From contig NZ_AP023396.1 in assembly GCF_014466955.1 (NCBI RefSeq), forward strand, positions 1,488,001 through 1,552,000: DNA of 64,000 bases. The letters are read 5' to 3'. Position 1 is the first letter of the stretch. Each line of letters opens with the position of its first letter. Positions 42,906-52,200 of this stretch are shown piece after piece. The notes under the pieces are model-generated. The model saw only the letters and a program-made list of their open reading frames with translations, searched no databases and was not told the DNA's origin. This DNA comes from Nocardia wallacei (GTDB lineage Bacteria > Actinomycetota > Actinomycetes > Mycobacteriales > Mycobacteriaceae). A program made the position numbers and the translations under genes.

Positions 42906-44645
42906 ATGTACGACAGCATCATCAAAGGCGGCCGCTGGTTCGACGGCACCGGCGCGCCGTCCGCCCTCCGGCACCTCGGCATCCGCGACGGCCGCGTCGC
43001 CACCGTCTCGGCGGTGCCGCTCGACGAAACCGGTTGCGGCACAGTGATAGACGCCGAAGGCAAATGGGTGCTGCCCGGCATGATCGATATCCACACGCAC
43101 TACGACGTCGAGGTGCTGCTGGACCCCACCCTGTCGGAATCGGTCCGTCACGGCGTCACCACGGTGCTGCTCGGCTCCTGCTCGCTGTCGACCGTGCACG
43201 TCGACGCCGAGGTCGCGGGCGATCTGTTCGGCCGGGTGGAGGCGATCCCGCGCCGCCACGTCATCGACGCCGTCGGCGATCTGAAGACGTGGCGCAGCGC
43301 CCACGAGTACGCCGCGGCGCTGGAGGAGTTGCCGCTCGGCGCGAATGTCGCGTGCTTCCTGGGGCATTCGGACGTGCGCGCCGCCGAGATGGGCTTGGAC
43401 CGCGCCACCCGCAAGGACGTGCGACCCGGCGCCGACGAGGTCGCGGCGATGGAACACAAGCTGGTCGAGGCCCTCGACGCGGGCTTCATCGGCATGTCGT
43501 CGCAGCAGCTGCTGTTCGACAAGCTCGACGGCGAACTGTGCCGCTCGCGCACCCTGCCCTCCACCTATGCGACGACCCGCGAGCGGCGCCGCCTCAACAC
43601 GGTGCTGCGCGAGCGCCATCGCGCGCTGCAGGGCGGGCCGGACGTCTCGCGCCCGCAGAGCCTGCTGACCATGGCGGCGAGCAGCCTCGGCCTCTGGCGC
43701 GAACCGCTGAAGGTGAGCCTGCTGTCGGCCGCGGACATCAAGGCGATCCCGTTCATCGCCTACATCTTCCCCGCGCTGGCGCGCGTGATGAACGCACTCG
43801 GTGGCGACTTCCGCTGGCAGCACCTGCCGGTGCCGTTCGAGGTGTATGCCGACGGCATCGACCTGGTGGTGTTCGAGGAATTCGGTTCCGGCGCAGCGGC
43901 GTTGCACCTGTCGAACCAGCTGGCGGAGCGCGAGGAACTGCTGCGCAGCGAGGCGTACCGGCGGCGGTTCCGCAAGGACTACGACAAGCGGTTCGGCCCG
44001 CGGGTGTGGCATCGCGACTTCTTCGACGCCGAAATCGTCGACTGCCCCGACAGTTCCGTGATCGGCAAGACCTTCGGGCAGGTCGGGCAGGATCGCGGCG
44101 GCCTGCATCCGGTGGACGCCTTCCTGGATCTGGTCGTGCAGTACGGTGGCAAGGTGCGCTGGCGCACCACGATCTCCAATCACCGGCCGCGCGTGCTCGA
44201 CAGGTTCGCCGCGGATCCCGGTGTGCAGCTGGGCTTCTCGGACGCGGGCGCGCATCTGCGCAATATGGCCTTCTACAACTTCGGGCTGCGGTTGCTGCGC
44301 CGGGTGCGGGACGCGCAGGAGTCGGCGCGGCCCTTCCTGACCATCGAGCGGGCCGTACACCGCCTCACCGGCGAGCTCGCCGACTGGTACGGCCTGGACG
44401 CCGGGCACCTGCGCGTCGGCGACCGCGCCGACGTGGTGGTCGTCGACCCGCGACACCTGGACGAGCGCCTCGACGCGTACGCCGAGCAGACGGTCCCGTA
44501 CTACGGCAATCTGTCCCGCATGGTGAACCGCAACGACGCCGCGGTGTCGGCGGTATTCATCGGCGGCGCTTACGTGTTCGGCGACGGACAAGCGGGCGAG
44601 GCACTGGGGCGCCGGCGCACCGGCCGCTTCCTGCCCGCCGCCTGA
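42906..44645 (+). CDS. Amidohydrolase-family 3 protein (N-acyl-D-amino-acid deacylase-like)
   Basis: A 579-residue amidohydrolase of the D-aminoacylase group. It has the N-terminal beta-sandwich (IIKGGRWFDGTG), the metal motif PGMIDIHTHYD near 57-68, and the C-terminal Asp in GFSDAGAHLRN with GDRADVVVVDP closing the sandwich. The typical HPxTxxGSDG is replaced by GFSDAGAH, so the substrate may differ from D-amino acids. Mycobacterial Rv2913c is a similar protein. The operon partner is an acyl-CoA ligase, so an N-acyl compound could be cleaved and the acid activated; this is inferred. Confidence 0.85.
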   Translation: MYDSIIKGGRWFDGTGAPSALRHLGIRDGRVATVSAVPLDETGCGTVIDAEGKWVLPGMIDIHTHYDVEVLLDPTLSESVRHGVTTVLLGSCSLSTVHVDAEVAGDLFGRVEAIPRRHVIDAVGDLKTWRSAHEYAAALEELPLGANVACFLGHSDVRAAEMGLDRATRKDVRPGADEVAAMEHKLVEALDAGFIGMSSQQLLFDKLDGELCRSRTLPSTYATTRERRRLNTVLRERHRALQGGPDVSRPQSLLTMAASSLGLWREPLKVSLLSAADIKAIPFIAYIFPALARVMNALGGDFRWQHLPVPFEVYADGIDLVVFEEFGSGAAALHLSNQLAEREELLRSEAYRRRFRKDYDKRFGPRVWHRDFFDAEIVDCPDSSVIGKTFGQVGQDRGGLHPVDAFLDLVVQYGGKVRWRTTISNHRPRVLDRFAADPGVQLGFSDAGAHLRNMAFYNFGLRLLRRVRDAQESARPFLTIERAVHRLTGELADWYGLDAGHLRVGDRADVVVVDPRHLDERLDAYAEQTVPYYGNLSRMVNRNDAAVSAVFIGGAYVFGDGQAGEALGRRRTGRFLPAA

Positions 44646-44686
44646 GCGCGACATCGGGAGACGGCCGTACGCCCCTGACCGGGCCC

Positions 44687-45199
44687 TCATCCACGCCCGG
44701 CGCACCGCAGTGCCCAGGCCAGGGCGCCGATGGCGGCGGTATTGGCGACACCGCGCAGGATGTTCAGCCGCACCCACGAATCCTCGAATTGCTCGCGCAG
44801 TGCGGCGAAATCACCACCCGAGGTATCGGCGAGCTGATTGTTGAGCGGAATGTTGCCACCGGCCGTGATCAGAAAGCTGATCACATTGAGCACCAGCGCC
44901 GCCAGAATCCACCACAGCACCGTCCGCTGATCTCCCCGCAGGTGTAGCGCCGCCGCCACCCCCGTGAACACGATCGAGCCGAGAAACCCGAACATGAACG
45001 CCGGATTGACTATCACCACGTTGATCCGGTTCATCACATCCACGAACGTCCGATCATCCACCTGCCGCAGCGCCAACATCACCGAACTGGCATAGGCGTA
45101 GAACACCCCGGCCAGCAGCCCGGTCGAAATGGTAGCCACCACAAGGGAAGCGGAGCCCAGCGCGGAGGTAGCGGTACTTGCTTGCGTCGTTGTCGTCAT
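44687..45199 (-). CDS. DUF1772 (anthrone-oxygenase-like) membrane protein
   Basis: A 170-residue protein with four hydrophobic helices (about 15-35, 60-80, 88-105, 145-160) and the family segments GLLAGVFYAYASSVMLAL, RINVVIVNPAFM and NIPLNNQLA. DUF1772 includes fungal anthrone oxygenase; bacterial copies are mostly uncharacterised. ATG 45199 fits a start before the first helix. It is convergent with the amidohydrolase gene and downstream of vapC in the same direction with a 93-bp gap. Confidence 0.85.
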   Translation of the reverse strand: MTTTTQASTATSALGSASLVVATISTGLLAGVFYAYASSVMLALRQVDDRTFVDVMNRINVVIVNPAFMFGFLGSIVFTGVAAALHLRGDQRTVLWWILAALVLNVISFLITAGGNIPLNNQLADTSGGDFAALREQFEDSWVRLNILRGVANTAAIGALAWALRCAGRG

Positions 45200-45292
45200 G
45201 CCACAAGTACACCGCTCCGCCCGACTTCCCGACATCGCCACAACGCTCCCCTACATAAGCGAGCGTCCAGGGGTGGTCGAAATCCCCGATTC

Positions 45293-45724
45293 TTACTGTG
45301 GTGTGTTCGTGTCGGCGGTGGTCAAACCCAGTTTCGAGCATGCTTCGAGGAGTTTGCGGTCGCCACTGACGAAAACGAGATCGGGATCGTCGAGTTCTTC
45401 GGCCGAAGCGGCATGGACGGCGTCGTAGCCGCGCAGGGCAAGCTGAAAGGCGAGTACGGCGGCGCGCTCGGTGACTCGATCGTCGGCTTCGATGACATCG
45501 AACTCCCGCCACATGCGCAGATGTAACCGAAGGGCGTCGGCGTGCTGCGCTTCGGTCAGCCGCCCGAGCCGGGTGCCTTGGGCCAGGGCCGCCGCCGTCT
45601 CGACGTAGAGGAGTCGGGAGGTGACGACGCTATCGGCGGTATTCCACAGTTCCTGGCAGCAGGACGTGCTGGGCTCGGCGACGAGCAGCGGCACATACCC
45701 CGAGGTGTCGAGGTAGGCGATCAT
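45293..45724 (-). CDS. vapC: VapC-type PIN-domain toxin
   Basis: A 143-residue PIN-domain ribonuclease. The four acidic metal ligands are visible: D6 in MIAYLDTS, Glu in YVETAAAL near 42, Asp in GYDAVHAAS near 99, and Asp in FVSGDRKLLEA near 119. VapC toxins cut tRNA or rRNA when free of antitoxin. ATG 45724 overlaps the vapB stop (ATGA). It is followed by the DUF1772 gene. The target RNA cannot be told from sequence. Confidence 0.92.
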   Translation of the reverse strand: MIAYLDTSGYVPLLVAEPSTSCCQELWNTADSVVTSRLLYVETAAALAQGTRLGRLTEAQHADALRLHLRMWREFDVIEADDRVTERAAVLAFQLALRGYDAVHAASAEELDDPDLVFVSGDRKLLEACSKLGLTTADTNTPQ

Positions 45725-45975
45725 CGGCGTTGCTCGGAAACGAGATCGCTCACCGAGCCCTCGGTCCGAATCGGCTCCGGGGCGTGCCGCCTGGGCCGTG
45801 CGGCAGGCTTGACTCGGCCTTCTTCGATCAATCGTTCCAGGGCGGTCGGCTGCCCGGCCGGCACGATGCGGGCGATGACCGTGCCGTGATCGGTCACCGT
45901 CACGGTGTGACCTGCCCGCACCATGGCCAGATGGCGACTCAACGCATCGCGTAGATCGCGCACCCCGACTCGCAT
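45721..45975 (-). CDS. vapB: VapB-type (Phd/YefM-like) antitoxin
   Basis: An 84-residue antitoxin with a Phd/YefM-type DNA-binding start (VGVRDLRDALSRHLAMV, HTVTVTDHGTVIARIVPAG) and an unstructured tail (ARPRRHAPEPIRTEGSVSDL) that would wrap its toxin. ATG 45975 has AGGAGG five bases upstream. An earlier ATG at 45993 also has AGGAGG but falls inside the operator. The four-base overlap with vapC is typical. Only 54 bp separate it from narI, and its own promoter sits there. Confidence 0.88.
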   Translation of the reverse strand: MRVGVRDLRDALSRHLAMVRAGHTVTVTDHGTVIARIVPAGQPTALERLIEEGRVKPAARPRRHAPEPIRTEGSVSDLVSEQRR

Positions 45976-45985
45976 CTCGCCTCCT

Positions 45986-46017
45986 GTGGCCATAATTCCG
46001 CCTCCTATTATAGCCAC
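45986..46017. promoter_or_regulatory. VapBC operator/promoter
   Basis: GTGGCCATAAT (45986-45996) and ATTATAGCCAC (46007-46017) form an 11-bp inverted repeat with one mismatch around ten bases. On the coding strand the outer arm contains a perfect -10 hexamer, TATAAT. This matches the usual conditional autorepression site of VapBC pairs. It lies inside the 54-bp narI-vapB gap. Confidence 0.7.
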
Positions 46018-46029
46018 AATAGTGCGGGT

Positions 46030-46773
46030 TCAGCGGGTTCTGGTCGGGGGGATCACCGGGGAGTCCCAGGCTCGGGCGTAGCGGCGTTTGTCGGCGGCGT
46101 TGTGTTCCTTGCTGCGGTAGACGACGTAGGGGCGGACGAGGTAGCCGAGGGGTGCGCTGAACATGTGGACCAGGCGGGTGTAGGGCCAGAGGCCGATGAG
46201 GGTGAGGACGATGAGGCCGTGGGCCTGGAAGGTCCAGGGGGTGCCGACCATGAGATCGGGTTCGGGGTGCAGGGTGAAAAGGCTCCGGAACCACGGGGAT
46301 ACGGTTTCGCGGTAGTTGTGACGGCCCCACAGCAGGTTGCTGCCGACGGTGTTGAGCAGGCCGGTGATCAGCGCGCCCGCCAGCAGGGCGTACATCACCT
46401 TGTCGTTGGTGGTGGTGGCCTGCCGCACCGCGGGCACGGTCAGGCGACGGTACAGCAGGATGGCGATGCCGGCGATGACGGCCACCCCGGCGACGGTGCC
46501 CGCCGACACCGCGACCAGGTGATACAGGTGTTCGGAGACGCCGATCGCCGCGGTCCAGGACTCGGGGATCAGTACGCCCAGCACATGTCCGCCGATGACG
46601 CCGAGCATCCCGAAGTGGAACAGCGGACTGCCCAGCCGCAGCAGCCGGCTCTCGTAGATCTGCGAGGATCTGGTGGTCCAGCCGAACTGGTCATTACGGT
46701 AGCGCCACAGGTGGCCGAGCAGGAACGACGTGAACGCCACGTAGGGCAGCGTCATCCAGAGCATGGTGGTCAT
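46030..46773 (-). CDS. narI: Respiratory nitrate reductase gamma subunit NarI
   Basis: A 247-residue cytochrome b subunit with five hydrophobic helices that anchors NarGH in the membrane and passes quinol electrons to NarH. Heme ligands expected in NarI are His in LFHFGMLGVIGGHVLG (two), and the pair in the last helices (FQAHGLIVL, TRLVHMFSA). ATG 46773 overlaps the narJ stop (ATGA). The C-terminal loop is basic and cytoplasmic. A vapBC pair follows in the same direction after 54 bp with no terminator seen. Confidence 0.94.
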   Translation of the reverse strand: MTTMLWMTLPYVAFTSFLLGHLWRYRNDQFGWTTRSSQIYESRLLRLGSPLFHFGMLGVIGGHVLGVLIPESWTAAIGVSEHLYHLVAVSAGTVAGVAVIAGIAILLYRRLTVPAVRQATTTNDKVMYALLAGALITGLLNTVGSNLLWGRHNYRETVSPWFRSLFTLHPEPDLMVGTPWTFQAHGLIVLTLIGLWPYTRLVHMFSAPLGYLVRPYVVYRSKEHNAADKRRYARAWDSPVIPPTRTR

Positions 46774-47450
46774 CGGCGGCCTTCCGATCCGGTGAACAGC
46801 GAGGGGTCCATGGCGAACGGGTCCAGCCCGACCTCCTCCTCCGGCGGTCCCTGCGCCGCGAGTTCGGCGATGCGGCGGCGGTCCGCGGTGGTCAGCGGCG
46901 GCAGGGTCGCGACCACCGCCGCGAGGATGTCCGCATAGGGAGAGCCGCTGTCGGACAACGACAATCGCAGCAGCTCGAGCACCGGGACATGCTCGCCGAG
47001 CAGCCGTTCGCCACCTATCGGGTCTACGGTGGCGGCGAATTCCAGCAGCACCGGCAGATGATCGGGCAGCTCGCTGTCGTCGAGTTCGACGCCCGCGTGC
47101 CGGTAGGCGTGCTTGAAGCGCAGCAGCGCCATGCCGCGTTTGCGGGTGTCGCCGTAGGCGTAGTAGGTCAGGTGCAGGCTGGCGCGGCGGCGCAGGTCGA
47201 ATGTCTCGACGTACTGCTGCGCGAGCGCCAGCGGGTCGGTGTCGCACAGGTGCCGCAGGAACCGGTCCAGGTTCTCGCGCACCTGCGGCGGCAGTTCTGC
47301 TGTGGCGCCGGACAATTCGCCGACCAGCGCCAGGGTTTCGCGGCCGGGGTAGTCGAGCAGCAGGGCGGCGATCCGCCACACCAGGCGGCGGTCGCGCTCG
47401 GAGATCGGTATCGCGGGCCCGGGGCGTCGCCGCACTTTCAGCAGGTTCAC
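46770..47450 (-). CDS. narJ: Nitrate reductase assembly chaperone NarJ
   Basis: A 226-residue NarJ/TorD-type chaperone that helps put the molybdenum cofactor and iron-sulfur centres into NarG before membrane docking. Seen are WRIAALLLDYPG, YVETFDLRRRASLHLTYYAYGDTRKRG, which is the family's most constant block, and DHLPVLLEFAA. GTG 47450 is chosen; it stands 46 bp after narH and precedes the first conserved helix. The protein is soluble and not part of the final enzyme. Confidence 0.94.
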   Translation of the reverse strand: MNLLKVRRRPGPAIPISERDRRLVWRIAALLLDYPGRETLALVGELSGATAELPPQVRENLDRFLRHLCDTDPLALAQQYVETFDLRRRASLHLTYYAYGDTRKRGMALLRFKHAYRHAGVELDDSELPDHLPVLLEFAATVDPIGGERLLGEHVPVLELLRLSLSDSGSPYADILAAVVATLPPLTTADRRRIAELAAQGPPEEEVGLDPFAMDPSLFTGSEGRR

Positions 47451-47496
47451 AGCTCGGCTCCGCCGCGGTGCGGTGGAACGGCGGCCGGTAGAACGC

Positions 47497-49248
47497 TCAT
47501 CGACTCGCCCCGGTCGGCTCGGGCTCCGCGATATCGTTCGCCGCGCCGTTCGCGGTACCGCCGTTGTGATCGCCGTTGGCGCCGACCATGCCCACAGCCG
47601 GACCGTCGGCCCCGTTCGCTCCGTCGGCATCGAGACCCGACCCGTTGTGCCCGTTCCGCTCGGGCAGCAGCCCGCTGGTCGACTTCCCGTCCCAGTTGAG
47701 CAGATTCACCCGGCTCGACTTCTCCTCGGGCGCGGCATCATTGGTGTCGGTGAGGTGGAACTTGTCCGCCATGACGTCGAACGCGGTCATCCCGGGTCCG
47801 CCGTCGTTGTCCAGGCTGCATCCGGTCGCCAGCGAATCCAGTTCGTGCGCACGGGAAGTCGCACCGCTGGGGATCACGTAGCGGTGCTCGTACTTGGCGA
47901 TGGCCAGCAGCCGGTACATGGCCTCGATCTCCTCGGGCTCGAGCCGCACCGCCTCGGGGATGGTGAGGTCGGGTTCCTGGCCCAGGTTGATCGAGCGCAT
48001 GAACGCCCGCATGCCCGCCAGCCGCTGCAGCGCGGCCCGGACCGGGCCGACCTCACCGGCGGTGAACAGCTCGGCGAGATATTCGACCGGGATGCGCAGC
48101 GCGTCGATGGCGCCGAACAGATTGGCCATGTTCTCGCCGTCGTGCCCGGTCTCCGACAGCACGTCCACCACCGGCGACAGCGGCGGCACGTACCAGACCA
48201 TCGGCATGGTGCGGTATTCCGGATGCAGCGGCAGCGCGATCTGGTAGTCCACGATCAGCTTGTACACCGGCGAATCCTGCGCCGCCTGAATCCATTCCGT
48301 CGAGATCCCGGCCCGCTCGGCCTCGGCGATCACCCGGGGGTCGTGCGGGTTCAGGAACACGCCGAGCTGCGCCGGGTAGAGGTCCTTGTCGTCGGTGACC
48401 GACGCCGCCTCGAGCACCGCGTCGGCGTCGTAGAGCATGACGCCGATGTAGCGCAGTCGTCCGACGCAGGTCTCCGAGCACACGGTCGGGATGCCGACCT
48501 CCACGCGCGGGTAGCAGAAGGTGCACTTCTCCGCCTTGCCCGTCTTGTGGTTGAAGTAGATCTTCTTGTAGGGGCAGCCGGTGACGCACTGCCGCCAGCC
48601 GCGGCACTTGTCCTGGTCGACGAGCACGATGCCGTCCTCGGCGCGCTTGTAGATCGCGCCCGACGGGCAGGACGCCGCACACGACGGGTTGAGGCAGTGC
48701 TCGCAGATGCGCGGCAGGTAGAACATGAAGGTCTGCTCGAACTCGAGCTTCACCTGCTCGGACAGCTTGCCCAGCAAGGGATCCCGGCCGACCTGCTCCG
48801 GCCCGGAGCCCAGGTCGTCGTCCCAGTTGGCGCCCCAGGTGACCTTGGTGTCCTCGCCGGTGATCAGCGATTTCGGCCGGGCCACCGGCGTGGTGTCCAT
48901 GGCGGGGGAGCTGAGCAGATTGTCGTAGTCGTAGCTCCACGGGTCGTAGTAGTCCGACACCGTGGGCAGGTCCGGGTTGGCGAAGATGTTGAGCAGCCGC
49001 TTCATTCGCGAGCCGGACTTCAGGGTGAGGCGGCCCCGGCGGTTCAGGGTCCAGCCGCCCTTCCACTTCTCCTGGTCCTGGTACCGCCGCGGATAGCCTT
49101 GTCCGGGACGGGTTTCCACGTTGTTGAACCACACGTACTCGGTGCCGCCCCGGTTGGTCCACGCCTGCTTGCAGGTGACGCTGCAGGTGTGACACCCGAT
49201 GCACTTGTCCAGGTTCATCACCATGGCCAGCTGTGCCATGACGCGCAT
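47497..49248 (-). CDS. narH: Respiratory nitrate reductase beta subunit NarH
   Basis: A 583-residue electron-transfer subunit with four clusters. CIGCHTCSVTC at 16-26 is the first set, CEHCLNPSCAASCP near 186 the second, and DKCRGWRQCVTGCPY the third, where Trp replaces one Cys to give the NarH [3Fe-4S] centre, then CTFCYPRVE and CSETC complete the set. The protein exceeds the usual 510-560 residues by a Gly/Asn/Asp-rich tail of about 60 residues after NLLNWDGK. AGGAG precedes ATG 49248. It is 33 bp after narG. Confidence 0.95.
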   Translation of the reverse strand: MRVMAQLAMVMNLDKCIGCHTCSVTCKQAWTNRGGTEYVWFNNVETRPGQGYPRRYQDQEKWKGGWTLNRRGRLTLKSGSRMKRLLNIFANPDLPTVSDYYDPWSYDYDNLLSSPAMDTTPVARPKSLITGEDTKVTWGANWDDDLGSGPEQVGRDPLLGKLSEQVKLEFEQTFMFYLPRICEHCLNPSCAASCPSGAIYKRAEDGIVLVDQDKCRGWRQCVTGCPYKKIYFNHKTGKAEKCTFCYPRVEVGIPTVCSETCVGRLRYIGVMLYDADAVLEAASVTDDKDLYPAQLGVFLNPHDPRVIAEAERAGISTEWIQAAQDSPVYKLIVDYQIALPLHPEYRTMPMVWYVPPLSPVVDVLSETGHDGENMANLFGAIDALRIPVEYLAELFTAGEVGPVRAALQRLAGMRAFMRSINLGQEPDLTIPEAVRLEPEEIEAMYRLLAIAKYEHRYVIPSGATSRAHELDSLATGCSLDNDGGPGMTAFDVMADKFHLTDTNDAAPEEKSSRVNLLNWDGKSTSGLLPERNGHNGSGLDADGANGADGPAVGMVGANGDHNGGTANGAANDIAEPEPTGASR

Positions 49249-49281
49249 GTCAGTACTCCTTCCGTCCACGAGGCGCGCGCA

Positions 49282-52200
49282 TCAGTACGCCACCTGCTGC
49301 GAGCGGCGCCGGATCGTGGTGACCTCGTCGCGCTGGTTGCCGGTGGGCCCGTGGTAGTTGATGGCGAACGACTGCTGCGCGTAGCCGCCGATCAGGTGCG
49401 AGGGCTTGATCATGATGCGGGTCAGCGCGTTGTGGATGCCGCCGCGTTTGCCCTTGGCGCCGTTGACATTCGGCGTGCCCTCGATGCGCGGGACATCGAC
49501 GGCGCGGTCCTGCGCGTGGTACATGAACACGGTGCCCTCGGGCATGCGGTGGCTGACGATGGCGCGGGCGACGACGATCCCGTTGCGGTTGATCGCCTCG
49601 ATCCAGTCGTTGTCGGCCACGCCGATCTTCGCGGCGTCCTTCTCCGACATCCAGATCGCCTGACCGCCGCGCGAGAGCGTGAGCATGTGCAGGTTGTCCT
49701 GATAGGCCGAGTGGATCGACCACTTGGAGTGCGGCGTGAGGTAGCGGACGGTGACGCCGTTGTCACCGACGCTCCCCACCCCCGGCTCACGGAACAGTGC
49801 GGACATGTCCAGCGGGGGGCGGAAGATCGGCAGTTGCTCGCCGAGTTCGATCATCCAGTCGTGGTCGAGGTAGAAGTGCTGGCGGCCGGTGAGGGTGTGC
49901 CAGGGCTTGAGCCGCTCGGTGTTGATGGTGAACGGCGAGTACCGCCGCCCGCCGGTCTCGGAGCCGGACCACTCCGGCGAGGTGATGACCGGAACGGGCC
50001 GGGATTGCGTGTCGGCGAACGTGATTCGCTTGCCCTCGTGTTCGGCGGCCAGGTCGGCGAGCCGGGTTCCGGTGCGCCGCTCGAGCGCCTCGAACCCCGC
50101 CACCGCGAGCCGCCCGTTGGTGGTGCCGGACAGCGCCAGGATGGCCTCCGCCGCGTGTGTGTCCTTGGCCAGTGACGGACGACCCTGTGCCGCACCGGAG
50201 ATCACGGTGCCGTTGACTCCGGCCAGATACTCGACCTCGGTGTCGGGATAGGTGGTGACGCCCTTGGTGGTGACGCCCAGCGTCTCGATCAGCGGCCCGA
50301 GGGCCGCCATCTTCTCGGCCAGCTTCGGGTAGTCCCGCTCCACCACAACGAGTTTCGGCATCGTCTTGCCGGGAACGGGCTCGCACTCCCCGGCCTTCCA
50401 GTCCAGCACCCGCCCGCCGGGCTGGGCCAGCGCGTCGGGCGAGTCATGTTGCAGCGCGACGGCGACGAGATCCTTGCGCACACCGAGGTGCTTCTCGGCC
50501 AGCCAGGAGAAGCCGCGCGCGATGCGGTGGAACGCCTCGAAGTCGGTCTTGGCCTCCCACGGCGGGGAGATGGCGGGGGAGAAGGCGTGCACGAACGGGT
50601 GCATGTCGGTGGAGGACAGATCGTGCTTCTCGTACCAGGTGGCCGCGGGCAGCACGATGTCGGAGAACAGCGTGGTCGAGGTCATCCGGAAGTCAAGCGA
50701 CAGCAGCAGATCCAGCTTCCCGGTCGCCGCCTGGTCGCGCCATTCCAGTTCCTGCGGGCGCACCCCGGCCACGTCGGTCGTCTGCAGGTTCGAGTCCGTG
50801 CCCAGCAGGTGCTTGTGGAAGTACTCGTTGCCCTTGCCGGAGGAGCCGAGCAGGTTGGCCCGCCACACGGTCAGGCAGCGCGGGAAGTTCTCCGGCGCGT
50901 CCGGGTCCTCGCAGGCGAACCGCAGTTCGCCGGACTTCAGCCCGTCGACCACATAGTCCTGCGGCGTCTTGCCCGCCGCCTCCGCCTCGTCCACCAGGTC
51001 GAGCGGATTTCGATTGAGGGTCGGGTAGCTGGGCATCCAGCCCAGCCGCGAGGCGAGCGCGATGTTGTCGGCGGCGGTGCGCCCGGCGAACCGGCCCGGG
51101 GCCATGGGGGAGGAGAAGGTTTCGGCGGTGAACGGGTCGTAGCGCCACTGGTCGTTGGCCAGGTACCAGAAGATGGTGCCCTGCATCTGCCGTGGCGGGC
51201 GCTGCCAGTCCAGGCCGAAAGCCAGTGTGGCCCAGCCGGTCACGGGTCGGCACTTCTCCTGCCCGACGTAATGCGCCCAGCCGCCGCCGTTCACGCCCTG
51301 GCAGCCGGTGAGCAGGGTGAGGGTGAAGAACGACCGGTAGATCTGGTCGGAGTGGAACCAGTGGTTGGTGCCGGCGCCCATCAGGATCATCGAGCGGCCG
51401 CCGGACCGGTCGGCGTTGTCGGCGAACTCCCGCGCGATCCGGGCGGCCTGCACGGCGGGCACGCCGGTGACGGCCTCCTGCCAGGCGGGCGTGTAGGGCT
51501 CGCTCGCGTCGTCGTAGCCCGTCGGCCAGATGCCCGGCAAACCGGGTCGGCCCACGCCGTACTGTGCCAGCAGCAGATCGAAGACGGTCGTCACCCGTTT
51601 GCCGCCGACGATTCTCGTCGGCACCCCGCGGGTGAGTACGCCCTCGCCGTCGTCGAAGCGGGGGAACTGCACGGCCACAGCGTCGTCGGTGTGGCCGTGC
51701 AGGGTCAGCAGGGGATCGACGTCCCCCAGGTCCAGATTCCAGCGGCCGGTGCCGGACGCGGAGAAGCGGTCGCCGAGTGTGCCGTTGGGTACCACGGGCT
51801 CGCCGTCGGCGTCCAGCAGCACCGTGCGGTGCGCGGCGCCCTCGCCGCTGTGGCCGAGATCGGCGGCGGTGAGGAATTTTCCGGGGGCGAAGGCATGGCC
51901 GCGATACTCGCCGTCGGCGTTCCAGCCGCCCTCCCGCTCGTCCAGAGTGATCAGGAACGGCAGGTCGGTGTAGCGCTTGACGTAGTCGAGGAAGCGGGGC
52001 GTGTCCCGGTCGAGGAAGAACTCCTTCAGGATCACGTGGCCCATCGACATGGCGAGGGCCGCATCGGTTCCCGGCCGCGCCGGCACCCATTCGTCGGCGA
52101 ACTTGGTGTTGTCGGCGTAATCGGGGGAGACCACCACCACCTTCTGGCCGCGGTACCGGGCCTCGGTCATGTAGTGCGCGTCGGGTGTGCGGGTCACGGG

